A stretch of 64,000 nucleotides of DNA from Megalobrama amblycephala (GCF_018812025.1 NC_063063.1:1666001-1730000); one strand, 5' to 3'; counted from the stretch's first letter, positions 10,920-24,877 are shown. Translations and numbers: made by a program. The notes: a model not told the origin generated them from the letters alone.

Positions 10920-13900
10920 GGTAGTTTTTGCGTTACCCAGATCCCGTCTCGGACGTAACAACCCAGCATTTGGGGTAGTTTTTGTGTTACCCAGGTCCCG
11001 TCTCGGACGTAACAACCCAGCGTTTTTGGGTAGTTTTGTGTTACCCAGGTCCCGTCTCGGACGTAACAACCCAGTGTTTGGGTAGTTTTTGTGTTACCCA
11101 GGTCCCGTCTCAGACGTAACAACCCAGAGTTTGGGTAGTTTTGTGTTACCCAGGTCCCGTCTCAGACGTAACAACCCAGCGTTTGGGTAGTTTTGTGTTA
11201 CCCAGGTCCCGTCTCAGACGTAACAACCCAGCGTTTGGGTAGTTTTTGTGTTACCCAGGTCCCGTCTCAGACGTAACAACCCGGCGTTTGGGTAGTTTTT
11301 GTGTTACCCAGGTCCCGTCTCAGACGTAACAACCCGGCGTTTGGGTAGTTTTTGTGTTACCCAGGTCCCGTCTCAGACGTAACAACCCAGCGTTTGGGTA
11401 GTTTTTGTGTTACCCAGGTCCCGTCTCAGACGTAACAACCCAGCGTTTGGGTAGTTTTGTGTTACCCAGGTCCCGTCTCGGACGTAACAACCCAGCGTTT
11501 GGGTAGTTTTGTGTTACCCAGGTCCCGTCTCGGACGTAACAACCCAGCGTTTGGGTAGTTTTGTGTTACCCAGGTCCCGTCTCGGAGGTAACAACCCAGC
11601 GTTTGGGTAGTTTTGTGTTACCCAGGTCCCGTCTCGGACGTAACAACCCAGCGTTTTTGGGTAGTTTTTGTGTTACCCAGGTCCCGTCTCGGACGTAACA
11701 ACCCAGCGTTTGGGTAGTTTTTGTGTTACCCAGATCCCGTCTCGGACGTAACAACCCAGCGTTTGGGTAGTTTTTGTGTTACCCAGGTCCCGTCTCGGAC
11801 GTAACAACCCAGTTTGGGTAGTTTTGTGTTACCCAGGTCCCGTCTCGGACGTAACAACCCAGCGTTTGGGTAGTTTTGTGTTACCCAGGTCCCGTCTCGG
11901 ACGTAACAACCCAGCCTTTGGGTAGTTTTGTGTTACCCAGGTCCCGTCTCGGACGTAACAACCCAGCGTTTGGGTAGTTTTGTGTTACCCAGGTCCCGTC
12001 TCGGACGTAACAACCCAGCGTTTGGGTAGTTTTGTGTTACCCAGATCCCGTCTCGGAGGTAACAACCCAGCGTTTGGGTAGTTTTGTGTTACCCAGGTCC
12101 TGTCTCGGACGTAACAACCCGGCGTTTGGGTAGTTTTTGTGTTACCCAGGTCCCGTCTCGGACGTAACAACCCAGCGTTTGGGTAGTTTTTGTGTTACCC
12201 AGATCCCGTCTCGGACGGACGTAACAACCCAGCGTTTCGGTAGTTTTGTGTTACCCAGGTCCCGTCTCGTCCCGTCTCGGACGTAACAACCCAGAGTTTG
12301 GGTAGTTTTGTGTTACCCAGGTCCCGTCTCGGACGTAACAACCCAGCGTTTGGGTAGTTTTGTGTTACCCAGGTCCCGTCTCGGACGTAACAACCCAGCA
12401 TTTGGGTAGTTTTGTGTTACCCAGGTCCCGTCTCGGACATAACAACCCAGCGTTTTTGGGTAGTTTTGTGTTACCCAGATCCCGTCTCGGACGTAACAAC
12501 CCGGCGTTTGGGTAGTTTTTGTGTTACCCAGATCCCGTCTCAGACGTAACAACCCGGCGTTTGGGTAGTTTTTGTGTTACCCAGATCCCGTCTCAGGACG
12601 TAACAACCCGGCGTTTGGGTAGTTTTTGTGTTACCCAGATCCCGTCTCGGACGTAACAACCCGGCGTTTGGGTAGTTTTTGTGTTACCCAGGTCCCGTCT
12701 CAGGACGTAACAACCCAGCGTTTGGGTAGTTTTTGTGTTACCCAGTCCCCGTCTCGGACGTAACAACCCGGCGTTTGGGTAGTTTTGTGTTACCCAGGTC
12801 CCGTCTCAGATGTAACAACCCAGCATTTGGGTAGTTTTTGTGTTACCCAGATCCCGGCTCAGACGTAACAACCCAGCATTTGGGTAGTTTTTGTGTTACC
12901 CAGGTCCCATCTCAGATCTAACAACCCGGCGTTTGGGTGGTTTTTGTGTTACCCAGATCCTGTCTCAGACGTAACAACCTGGCGTTTGGGTAGTTTTTTG
13001 TGTTACCCAGATCCCATCTCAGACGTAACAACCCAACGTTTGGGTAGTTTTTGTGTTACCCAGATCCCGGCTCAGACGTAACAACCCGGCGTTTGGGTAG
13101 TTTTTGTGTTACCCAGATCCCATCTCAGACGTAACAACCCAACGTTTGGGTAGTTTTTTGTGTTACCCAGATCCCGGCTCAGACGTAACAACCCAACGTT
13201 TGGGTAGTTTTTGTGTTACCCAGATCCCGGCTCAGACGTAACAACCCGGCGTTTGGGTAGTTTTTGTGTTACCCAGATCCCGTCTCGGACGTAACAACCC
13301 GGCGTTTGGGTAGTTTTTGTGTTACCCAGATCCTGTCTCAGATGTAACGTAACAACCCGGCGTTTGGGTAGTTTTTGTGTTACCCAGGTCCCAGATGTCT
13401 CAGGACGTAACAACCCGGCGTTTGGGTAGTTTTTCGTGTTACCAACCCAGCGTAGGTCCCATCTCAGACGTAACAACCCGGCGTTTGGGTAGTTTTTCGT
13501 GGTACCCAGATCCCGTCTTAGACGTAACAACCCAGCGTTTGGGTAGTTTTTGTGTTACCCAGGTCCCGTCTCAGACGTAACAACCCGGCGTTTGGGTAGT
13601 TTTTGTGTTACCCAGATCCCGGCTCAGATGTAACAACCCAGCATTTGGGTAGTTTTTGTGTTACCCAGGTCCCATCTCAGACGTAACAACCCGGCGTTTG
13701 GGTAGTTTTTCGTGGTACCCAGATCCCGTCTTAGACGTAACAACCCGGCGTTTGGGTAGTTTTTGTGTTACCCAGATCCCTTCTCGGAAGTAACAACCCA
13801 GCGTTTGGGTAGTTTTTGTGTTACCCAGATCCCGGCTCAGATGTAACAACCCAGCATTTGGGTAGTTTTTGTGTTACCCAGGTCCCATCTCAGATCTAAC

Positions 13901-14455
13901 AACCCGGCGTTTGGGTAGTTTTTGTGTTACCCAGATCCTGTCTCAGACGTAACAACCCGGCGTTTGGGTAGTTTTTCGTGGTACCCAGATCCCGTCTTAG
14001 ACATAACAACCCGGCGTTTGGGTAGTTTTTGTGTTACCCAGATCCCGGCTCAGATGTAACAACCCAGCATTTGGGTAGTTTTTGTGTTACCCAGATCCTG
14101 TCTCAGACGTAACAACCCAACGTTTGGGTAGTTTTTCGTGTTACCCAGATCCTGTCTCAGACGTAACAACCCGGCGTTTGGGTAGTTTTTCGTGTTACCC
14201 AGATCCCAGCTCAGATGTAACAACCCAACATTTGGGTAGTTTTTGTGTTACCCAGATCCCATCTCAGACGTAACAACCCAACGTTTGGGTAGTATTTCGT
14301 GTTACCCAGATCCTGTCTCAGACGTAACAACCCGGCGTTTGGGTAGTTTTTCGTGTTACCCAGATCCCATCTCAGATGTAACAACCCAACGTTTGGGTAA
14401 TTTTTGTGTTACCTAGATCCCGGGTCAGACGTAATAAACCAGGGGTTGGGTTATT
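10920..14455. repeat. 3.5-kb minisatellite, ~53-bp unit, about 65 copies
   Basis: Each unit runs gttacccaggtcccgtctcg, gacgtaacaaccc, then agcgtttgggtagtttttgt (52-54 bp). Copies to about 12.8 kb are near-identical; copies to the right are more diverged (ggctcagatgt, tttcgtg variants). Small internal duplications occur near 12210, 12270, 13340 and 13440. Repetitive ORFs in all frames are artefacts. Confidence 0.97.
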
Positions 14456-17400
14456 AATCGCAGGCTTTTTGCGCCCTCTTCAGGAGAGAGCAGTGCAGCT
14501 CTGTCAAATTGGTGCATGTCTTCGGTAAAATACAGGTTTGTGTACATTTTATTTTATCTAAAAAATCATTATTGTTCTGTGTATCGTTTCATTTTATGCA
14601 AAGCAACATACAGGGGCGCGATGTCACCTAAACGAATGTCGCATCGGTCTTTCGCGTGATGGAAACGCCTGATGCCTTGCATAAAATTTTATGGTTCTAT
14701 TCAAAAAGATACAGAATATAAATACTTTGGATGTTAAAATATGTTCTCAGAATTGTACACTGATTATTTATGGACAGGTTATGGAGTCAGTCACAACATT
14801 TTTTGGCTACGAGTGAAACGCAGGTGGTGGTCTGAAGTTAGCAGTTCCCCCGCCGAATTCGAGTCATCTCCGGCACGAGATCCAGAGCCGTTACGGTGGA
14901 AACAGGACAACAGAGACTGGGGATCTTGCTGTGGTTGTGTACAATAATAGCAGTTGTTTTTCCAGTGAGGTAATGGCAGATGGAGCTCTTGACAGCAGTA
15001 GTGTTGGTAATATCATGACCTGTTGTCACCCAACAAGTAATGTCGGGAAATACAGGGTTTCATCATCACACCAGTGACACAAGTGAAGACAGAACTCCAC
15101 ATAAAGTTCTGAAGAGAGACAGAATTGAGTGCAATATTCCAAAAATATATTTGACATGTATTTGGACTAGTTGTGAATGTTCTCAGCATCTCTCGGATAA
15201 CAAAATGACAGCGAGAAATAAACGATCAGCGTTTGTTTGATTTGATTGCTTTGATTATTGTTGTTTTTGGAGCTCTGTCCTCTGGAGAGAGCTTAAAGCC
15301 AATCACGGCGCTGGAAAGAGAATATTGCGTTTATCATAAAGATAAAACTTTCATTGTGATCATTTGTTATGTTTGCAACAGCATAATAACAATTGAACTG
15401 TACTGTTATCTTCATTATGAGGACAGCAGTTTGCATCATGTTCTGCCTGGAAATCATATAATATGTCGACGTTCCTTCAACAGCTTCTTCAAAACTGCCA
15501 ATCTAAAGGTTGGGTTGAAAGAAAAGTTCACCCAAATATCTGTCTAACTTTCTTCGGTTACTTTATTTTAGGGTGTCCTTGTTACAGTGTAATTATACGT
15601 TAAAGTACTGAGCAATATTGGGTTAGTTGCATGTAATTATGCATAATTTACTACATTAAGAACGTGCAACATATGTAACGAGGACACGAGACGTTTTTCT
15701 ATGTAGAAAACAAAAGAATTTTAGAATAATATAATGAACACAACCTGTTTACTGTTTTACATTTAATGAAAGTAAATGAGAACTTGGAAATGACTGAACA
15801 GATCAGCATCAAAATGGTTTGCGAACAAATCATTCTTTTTTTAATTGAATCAACTGATTCTTTAAACAGATCCAACTCACTGAAGCGAATCATTCCTTGT
15901 CAGATTTTTATTGCCAGATTTTCAGTCAATATTCTCTTAATTTTTGCACAGTTTTTTGCACAAAGCCACACAGTGTTATTGTAGATTTATTTATATATCG
16001 AATAAGCTTTTATTTTTATTTTTTTAGTTGTTGTGTTAATTTTTTATTTAAATTTTTAGTCATTTCATCATGTACTTTTGTCATTAAATATATATAAATA
16101 TTGCTATTTATGCTTCATTTCATTTAAGTTTTAGTTTAGCTTTTATTTATTTCCAGTTATTAATTTAACAACATTTTAATTTTCGTTTAGCTTTAACCGG
16201 TGGGCTTTTTTTTATTTATTGCCTTTTTTTCATATCACATATTTTAGTAATCATCATAAATCATCATATCATTCGAAAGCTTACGAACTCAAGATTCAGC
16301 CTGTGAAAACCGATTTGAAATCAGATGTTACCATGGAAACAGTACTTAAATTTCTTTTCGCGAGCTCCTCCCCTAGTGGGCGGTGTCAGGTTTCATATAA
16401 CAATATTATTTCAGCTACTTTATAGTCAAAACCTTTTCTAATCTCGACAAAACACATATCGTCGGAAAGGTCTGAGTCTCACGGTTCCATGTTTGCTAAA
16501 TGTTTTGTGATAGACATGATATTTAGACAGACATTTATTAATTTGTAACAGGAGAATACATAAAAATATTCAATAGAATGTCGGTGACACCCGGTGGCTA
16601 TTTTTGGTATAGCGCCTAAACAAAATCTCATGGGAACTTCAATTTTTTTTGTGATATCAACTTCAAATTTGGAACACAACTTGGTTCAACGTATGACTTT
16701 CATTTGATAGCAATTTTAGAGTCAAAAATATTTGATAAAATATAAAATGTTTAGTACAGTACATTTGATTTACAGTAAAATCCATCACTTTTTCATACTT
16801 TAATTTTATCAAGTGCTTTCAGGTCACTTCAGCAATAATCCACTGGATATCGTCTTTAAAACAACACCAAACCAAAGCATTCTTGAATTATAATCATTTA
16901 AGTTTGGATAGTGCATTTTCGTGTCTATTTTCACTAATATTTATATTTTATTTTATTTTCAGCTTTATTTCAAGTAACATAAATGTTTTTTCATAGTTTT
17001 ACTTAACAAAAATAACCCTGAAGCCACCATATGAGTTTAAATACACAACATAATCACAAAACAACATAAAATATGGAATTGAATGTACACGATATAAAAT
17101 GACACAAAGTAATCCAGCAAAAAATGTTGTTTATTTACCAAGCAATCACCTAAAAGAGCTTCAAAGAGGCACAAAATAATTTCCCAAATAATTAAAATTA
17201 CAAATTCAATCCAGAATTCTTGGAATATATATATATATATAGTGCAAAATTCCTATGGACTGCTTTCATCATACTTTTTCATTAAAATTTTTCTTTTCGT
17301 GTTCAACTGAAAAAAAAAAAAAACTACATTAAATGACATCTTGATTTTATTTTTGGTGAATAATTCCTTTAATACAAATGGAATGCCACATGGTCCCGTC

Positions 17401-18304
17401 TCTTCCGACGTTCCACAATGGATTTATAAAAATGACAGACTGAAACGTGAGATTTTGTTGACTCAAGAAAACCCACTTTAAGCTCTTCATCTGTTGTCCT
17501 TCTCAAAATAACTCTTCATGCCTCATTTGCACCATCTGCTGGTAATTTACTTCAGCCATAAACATATCATTTGCGTTTGTAAAGCTTTAGCAAATTGTTG
17601 TTTTTTGCCTGAAAAGGCCACACACATTCATTTTTGAATAATAAGTTGTGACTATAGGCCTAAATATCTGTTTATTTCTTTTTCACAAAAAATGTCACTC
17701 TCTATTTTGTTCAAAAAAATCTTGTTAAAGAAATTGATGTTAAAATTCAGAAAAGATGCATTAAATTGAGCCAAATTGTCAGTGTGCGGTCCGCTCCAGA
17801 TGGTGAGGTCAGTTCTCGTTCCAGGTTAATTCAAATTAGCTTCACTTCCTCCCTGCAGTCGTGACCGCTCGCTCTGGGCGTCACATGAACGCTCCACAGT
17901 TTCCCCACAATAAAAAACGGCATCCATACTATAAGATCTCAGGCCCCCGAAAACCATCCCAGTGTGGAAATGAAAGTGAACGTTTATTGGGAGGAATAGG
18001 CATTTTATGATCCGCCATTGACAGAAACAGGAGAATGATTTATTCCTCTGGCCCGCCGGCGTCTCCTGTGGGGAAACGTTACAGAACATTGAGGTTATAG
18101 AGGATGTAAAACAAACCCATCTAGTATCATCATCTAAACCCTATAAAAGCACACAAACACGATGCCTCGGTACCGTTAAACTCGGTGTGCCGGTTCCTCA
18201 CGTTCCAGTCCGTTCACATGGAACAGCTGGATGGAGAACAACAGATCTCAAGATGTGCTTTTAAAAGTTTTAAAATGCTGGTTCTGATAGAAAGGTGTCA
18301 GAAT
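14456..18304. other. no supported gene; coding-like island at 14830-14945
   Basis: The island reads SGSRAGDDSNSAGELLTSDH on the minus strand and SSSPAEFESSPARDPEPL on the plus strand; splice sites are weak on both. The remainder is AT-rich with a short (TA)n at 17228-17241. Confidence 0.25.
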
Positions 18305-19323
18305 TAGGGTTGCAAAGGGGCGGAAAGTTTCCATGGGAACTTAACCTGGGGAATTTTGGAAATATTCCAATTTAGAAACTTGCAGGAATTTAGGAGATTT
18401 TATGGGAATTAATTGGAAATTTTGGGAAATTTATATAAATGTGTAATATTTATATAAAATGCATCATTTACAAACATATAAACATTTTGTTTGGTCATAA
18501 CATGAAATAACAGTTATTTCTTTTTCGCATTCAATTTTTATTGCACCAATTGTTATGTGTTATTTATTTCAGTGTCACATGATCCTTCAGAAATCATTCT
18601 AAAATGCTGATTTGATACTCAGTTATTATCAATGTTGGAAACAGTCGTGCTGCTTAATATATATATATATTTTTTGCCACCTGTAATACTTTTTTTCATG
18701 ATTCATTGATGAATAAAAAGTTAAAAAGAACAGAATTTATTCAAAATAGAAATCTTCTCTAATCACTTTGTATCAATTTCACACATAATTGCTGAATAAA
18801 AGTATTAATTTCTTTCAAAAAAAGAAAGAAAAAAAAAATACTGTTATATAAAATTATAGTTACAAAATATTTCAATTTTAAATAAATTTGTATTCATCAA
18901 AGAATCCTGAAAAAAAGTATATCAGGTTATAAAAAATATTAAGCAGCACAACCATTTCCAACATTGATAATTGAGTATCAAATCATCATATTAGAATGAC
19001 TTCTGAAGGATCATGTGACACTGAAGACTCATGCTGAAAATTCAGCTTTAATCACAGGAATAAATTATATTTTAATGTATATTAAAATAGAAAACCATTA
19101 TTTTAAGTTATATTTCACAATATTGCTGTGTGAATGTGATTGAGGAATTCAACTGAAATTGCTTTAAATCTGGTTGTTTTAACCAAAATTATGTTGTAAG
19201 ATGTTTTTTTTTCAACTACATTGAGTTATGGGCTAACCTGCAATTGTGCTAATTCCCATATATTCCCATTAATTCCCATGGAAAGTTTCCAGCTTTGAAA
19301 ATTCCCGGAATTTCACAACCCTA
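18305..19323. mobile_element. hAT-like element with ends TAGGGTTG / CAACCCTA
   Basis: Imperfect inverted ends tagggttgcaaaggggcgga and ggaatttcacaaccctac. Interior includes a Tc1-type palindrome remnant (18560-19030) sharing atcatgtgacactgaagact with other copies. Flanking 8-mers GTCAGAAT and CACAGTGC do not match, so the target duplication is lost or the ends are misplaced. Confidence 0.6.
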
Positions 19324-20715
19324 CACAGTGCATCGCATTTTGTTCATCACTTTGTTTCCTGTGCGCTTCTCATATTCAACAGCTGTAATGCAACATATTT
19401 AGATGATTAAGTTTAATAAATAACATTTTTGAAGTAACCCTTCCAGCTCTGCACACCATAAATCTTTGAAGAATTGAGTTTTAATGACACATTGAGTGAA
19501 AAATGTCACTTCCGTGACCCGTGATGGTCAGTGACCTCAGCAGTTGTTCAGACAGGATGGACACATATTTCAGGGTGAGACCCGTTCTGTGAAAATAACC
19601 TGTTCTCCCGCAGGTCCTTCAATGGATTCTGCAGATGTTTCTCCTCAGGAAGATGAGAAGACTTGAGGGTGTTATGAAGCTCAGAGAGATATTGTAGATA
19701 ACACACATGTTGAAGTCTAGACAGATTTATTTTATAAAAGAGAAAAAGACATGCATTTATAAACATTTCAGTCTTTATTTCAAAGTTAAGGATCAGGCTG
19801 AAGCTTTAATACATAATTGAAACAGGCATATCTGAAATTTGTAAAAGTTGCAATATCTTTTTTTGACTGCAAGGCACCAAAAAATAATGACTTTTTATTG
19901 CAGTTAAGGTGAATGGGTGGGTCACGGTATAAGCTGCCATCAGCATCGATTGATTCTTACACACACTTTTCTAGCAACACTGGCTACAGAAGACATTTTA
20001 AAACATTTTATTTCAAGGTCAATGTGGCGTAAAGTGTGCTTTGTGTAATGGTTTAACAGTTATTAAGTCATGTAATAGACAACAATAACAAGAAAAAAAG
20101 ACAAAAAACAAATTCTTTCAGACCAAAATTTAGAGTTTGGGTCACAATAATTCTTTATGAAGCTGTATTACCACCTTGTGGACAACTTCTGGAACTGCAG
20201 GAACTGAGCTTCAGTGCTGCTGGTAAATAAAAAGACCATGTTAACTAAAGTTTATTTATCAGGCAATCTATTAAGAACATTTGAACTTTATTATTCTTTT
20301 CATTGAAACAGAGGAACTGGAACAATGGAGAATATGAGGAAAATAATGTATTTTATGAACATTCAAGCATTAAAGTTATTCTAATAGAGTCTGAAATCTA
20401 AATAAGGCCCAGATGTATTTTTTCACATTTTCTGCACTGATTCTGGTTGAAAAAAAAATAAAAAAAAAATGCACATTTTATATTTTAAAATGAACACAAA
20501 TGTAAGTGATCAAATCAAAATATCAATTCAACATCATTCATATTGATGATTACTGGACACAGATCATTTACTGACTTTACATTTACCTTTCTATCCAGTC
20601 AAGTCAAGGAGCAGGAAATGATTGGCACCATGGATGATTGGAAGATTTCAAACACTCAGTCCGCTTCTGAGCCTTTTTGTATTTGACAGGACCTGTAGAC
20701 ACAAACAATATTCTT
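19324..20715. other. no supported gene
   Basis: AT-rich. A minus-strand open stretch at 19600-19679 (KSSHLPEEKHLQNPLKDLRE) has a weak acceptor and a phase that does not fit frmpd2 exon 26. Short A/T runs near 20450. Confidence 0.3.
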
Positions 20716-20719
20716 TTAA

Positions 20720-22216
20720 CCCTTGTGCGGTCTTCGGGGTCTTTTTGACCCGCAAATGATGTTTGCTCAAATTAAAAAAAAATGTTCTCTTTGTCCAAAT
20801 GGCATGAGACTTTGTACGGTGGTTAACACTTTTAAGATCTACAAATAAAATAAAAAAAATTGGAGTGATATCTTGTTTTTATGTTAGTGTAAAAAATATT
20901 GTTACGTTCGTGGTCTTCGGGGTCTCTGGAGACCCCGGGCAACTGAATGTAATTTTGTAACAATATAAATTATTTTGTAAAAACCAATGTAATTTTACTT
21001 TGTTTATTAATGTTTTTTCTCAACATTTGTGCAAGTTTTGGAGGATTCCTGATATCTTTTAAATTTATATAAATAAATTTAAAAATATTTTTTGAAATAG
21101 GTTTTTATGCATGAACAGCTTTTTATGTAAAATTCACTTTATAAAAGGCCCAGATTTCTAACTTTCATTCATGTGGATAACATGGATAATTTGACATGGT
21201 TTAGTGTAAGATTTTTGCCCATCTTTTGAAAAATGCAGTTTTAAAAGTAAAAAAAAAATATCACTTTTACCAGTAGATGGCTGCAGAGCTCCACTATTTG
21301 CTATGTGCTATTTGAATGACTGAAAGATGTCTTTTCACAAGTTTTTTTTTCAGTTGGATTCATATCTAAATGTTATGAAATCACAATTATAACAATAAAA
21401 ATTACTTTGTCAAAGTTTAGCATTTTTTGTGCAGGGCAAAATCAGTTTTTCAATAATAATTTTATAATAAAAATAATAAAATAATAAAATAAATAATTTT
21501 TATTTTTGTGTGTGCGCGTGTGTGTGTGAGCATGTCCATTTTGTATTGAGGATGTTTTTTGCATTTTTGGAAGTGTGCCACTTCATTTCTGTCTATGTGT
21601 GTTGTGCGTTGTTTCTGATTTTGAGAATGGATTTTGTCCAGTTTCTAAGTGGGGTCTCTGTGGGTTACATTATTGATGATATTATTGAAAAAACTGTTTT
21701 TTTTCAGTACAAAAAAAATGCTAAACTTTGACAAAAAGTAATTTTTATTGTTATAATTGTGATTTCATAACATTTAGATATGAATCCAACTGAAAAAAAC
21801 TTGTAAAAAGACATCTTTCAGTCATTCAAATAGCACATAGCATATAGTGGAGCTTTACAGCCATCTACTGGTAAAAATGATAGTTTTTTTACTTTTATAA
21901 CTGCATTTTCCAAAAGATGGGCAAAAATCTTACACTAAACCATGTCAAATTATCCATGTTATCCACATGAATCAAAGTTAGAAATCTGGGCCTTTTATAA
22001 AGTGAATTTTACATAAAAAGCTGCTTTTGCATAAAAACCTATTTTAAAAATATTTTTTAATTTATTTATATAAATTTAAAAGATATCACAAATCCTCCAA
22101 AAACTGTACAAATGTTGAGTAAAAACATTAATAAACAGAGTCAAATTACATTGGTTTTTAAAAAATATATTATATTGTTACAAAAGTGCAGTCCCCAAAC
22201 GAAGACCGCACAAGGG
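20720..22216. mobile_element. piggyBac-like TTAA foldback element
   Basis: Flanked by TTAA on both sides (20716-20719, 22217-22220). Ends CCCTTGTGCGGTCTTCGGGG and a diverged complement. Arms of about 500-700 bp are inverted copies, the right arm lacking roughly 150 bp present on the left. The CCC-initiated ends and TTAA target are piggyBac features. No transposase. Confidence 0.8.
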
Positions 22217-22377
22217 TTAATCCAATAAAAGACGCTCTTGTAGTGTAGTAGAGTCTGGCTGGTGCTCTAAAACATGTTTGGTCGAGGTTAAGATTAAGTG
22301 GTGAGATCCTGCACATGTTCACCTTTACAAGTCCAGGATTATCCCTATTCCCTAGAAAGCATTAAGAGCTTGTGTTA

Positions 22378-22483
<106 letters not shown>

Positions 22484-22694
22484 ACAGTCATTTTAACTGA
22501 AATTCAGAGATCTCCTGTAACATTTGGAGGATGACATCAAGCATCACTGACTTGAAGCCGAGGATATTAAAGTGCGAGAACTAGTTACTGATTTACCCTT
22601 TTAAACAATTTTGGTAAAGTCACAGAAATCCATTTTGGCTGTACAGTAGAAAAATTAAGCACTTGTTTACGTCATTCACTTCCTTAAAGGAAAA

Positions 22695-22756
22695 TCAGCT
22701 CGAATTTTCTAACCCCTCTGAAGATCCATCTTCTCCCATAATGCACCAGGATTCCT
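22695..22756 (-). CDS. possible short frmpd2 C-terminal exon with stop
   Basis: After an AG at 22757-22758 the minus strand reads, in the phase left by exon 26, EESWCIMGEDGSSEGLENSS and stops at 22695. The pattern ESW followed by EGL loosely resembles the DSW/GEGL stretch after PDZ3 in human FRMPD2. The pyrimidine tract is poor and no poly(A) signal follows closely, so chance is a real alternative. Confidence 0.22.
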
Positions 22757-22965
22757 CTGTGACCTTCTTTCCCAGGAGAAATCCTTCATTAAATGCCCAT
22801 GTGACATCGTTCATGGTTCAGCTGCAGGTCAGTTGGCCGATTTTCTCGGATATAGGTGGAAGTGTTCCTTAACAACATAAAACATGAGTCCAGGTTACTG
22901 TAAACATGAATCAATGACGTCGTTCAGTTTGAATATTTTATTAAAAATAAATATGATGTTGCATA

Positions 22966-23466
22966 CAGTACCGGTCAAAAGTTTAAGATTTGTTTTGAAA
23001 GAAGTCTCTTTTGCTCACCAAGGCTGCATTTATTTGATCACTAATACAGTAAAAACAGTAATATTGTGAAATATTATTACAATTTAAAAGAACTGCTTTC
23101 TATTTTAATATATTTTAAAATGCAATTTATTCCTGTGATGCAAAGCTGAATTTTCAGCATCATTACTGAATAAAAATATGATTTTCTTTTGAGAAAATCT
23201 TATCCCAAACAGCAAAATCTGTTTTCAACACTGATAATAATCATAAATGTTTCTTGAGCATCAAATCATCATATTAGAATGATTTCTGAAGGATCATGTG
23301 ACACTGAAGACTGGAGTAATGATGCTGAAAATTCAGCTTTGATCACAGAAATGACATTTTAACATATAATCACATAGAAATTTATTTTAAGCTGTAATAT
23401 TTAAAATAAGAGACTTCTTTAAAGAAAAATTGGTTTAATGTTAGGAGAAACTTTTGACCTGTAGTG
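22966..23466. mobile_element. Tc1/mariner-type palindromic element
   Basis: Ends cagtaccggtcaaaagttt and aaacttttgacctgtagtg, preceded by TA. The internal block atcatgtgacactgaagact is shared with 23939-24877. Nonautonomous. Confidence 0.7.
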
Positions 23467-23938
23467 TGTGAGTGTGTACTGTATATATTTATACAACAGT
23501 TCTTGAATCTGATTGGCTGAGAGCCGTGTGATATTCTCCCAGTATCAGCACTTGTACCGTTTAACCATTTGGTGACCGAGCAAATCCACTATATAGTTAT
23601 CAGTTCTACTGTTATTGTGTCACAAAATGTATTTTTAAGAGGTTTTTTTAGGTGAGATTGTAGTTGTTTAGACCTTAAATATGTGACTCATATATAAACA
23701 TAGCACTATTTTACTATTTGTTTTGATACTTTCGCAGATGTGAGCTCGTTCAGTACTCGTGTACCCGCAGAGAACAGCTTCATCTCAGCCATGTTTTTGG
23801 GAAATTATCTTATCTATCTAGTCTATTACTTGTTCCCGAGCTAAACGATTTGGGTTAAAGGGAAAATGAAGTTTCATAACTTTATATTTAGACTATATTT
23901 AAATTAAATCCTGTACTAGGGCACTACTTTTGTATATA

Positions 23939-24877
23939 CAGTACAGTCCAAAAGTTTGGAACCACTAAGATTTTTAATGTTTTTAAAAGAAGTTTCGTCT
24001 GCTCACCAAGGCTACATTTATTTAATGAAAAATACAGTAAAAAACAGTAATATTGTGAAATATTATTACAATTTAAAATAACTGTTTTCTATTTGAATAT
24101 ATTTCACAAAGTAATTTATTCCTGTGATGCAAAGCTGAATTTTCAGCATCGTTACTCCAGTCTTCAGTGTCACATGATCCTTCAGAAATCATTCTAATAT
24201 GCTGATCTGCTGCTCAAGAAACATTTAATGTGTACAATTGTACAAAATATTTGTGTACAATATTTTTTTTTCAGGATTATTTGATGAATAGAAAGTTCAA
24301 AAGAACAGTGTTTATCTGAAATCTAATCTTTTGTAACATTATAAATGTCTTTACTGCCACTTTTGATTGATTTAATACATCCTTGCTGAATAAAAGTATT
24401 CATTTCTTTAATTTCTTTTCAAAAAAATAAAAATAAAAATTCTTACTGACCCCAAACTTTTGAACGGTAGTGTATAATGCTACAGAAGCTTTGTATTTCA
24501 GATAAATGCTGTTCTTTTGAACTTTCTATTCATCAAGGAATCCTGAAAAAAAAAAGTACACAACTGTTTATAACATTGATAATAATCATAAATGTTTCTT
24601 GAGCAGCAGATCAGCATATTAGAATGATTTCTGAAGGATCATGTGACACTGAAGACTGGAGTAATGATGCTGAAAATTCAGCTTTGCATCACAGGAATAA
24701 ATTACTTTGTCAAATATATTTAAATAGTACACAGTTATTTTAAATTGTAATAATATTTCACAATATTACTGTTTTTTACTGTATTTTTCATTAAATAAAT
24801 GTAGCCTTGGTGAGCAGACGAAACTTCTTTTAAAAACATTAAAAATCTTAGTGGTTCCAAACTTTTGGACTGTACTG
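23939..24877. mobile_element. Tc1/mariner-type palindromic element, intact ends
   Basis: Near-perfect inverted ends CAGTACAGTCCAAAAGTTTG, starting CAGT and flanked by TA on both sides (23937-23938, 24878-24879), the hallmark of Tc1/mariner insertion. Internal arms are inverted copies. No transposase ORF. Confidence 0.88.

Noticed and set aside
10883..14273. Many 60-100 codon ORFs on both strands
   Set aside because: All are repeat-unit translations of the minisatellite (unit of about 53 bp), with frame shifts at length variants.
10920..14455. CRISPR-like array of regular repeats
   Set aside because: The units are contiguous with no unique spacers, and the host is a vertebrate.
15233..15547. 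104-codon plus-strand ORF with a hydrophobic start
   Set aside because: A possible signal-like start, but AT-driven composition, no family resemblance and no promoter or splice support.
17826..18089. 87-codon minus-strand ORF
   Set aside because: No acceptor or donor in a useful phase and no recognised motif.
19600..19679. Minus-strand exon reading LHNTLKSSHLPEEKHLQ
   Set aside because: The acceptor is weak, and its phase cannot follow frmpd2 exon 26 without a stop codon.
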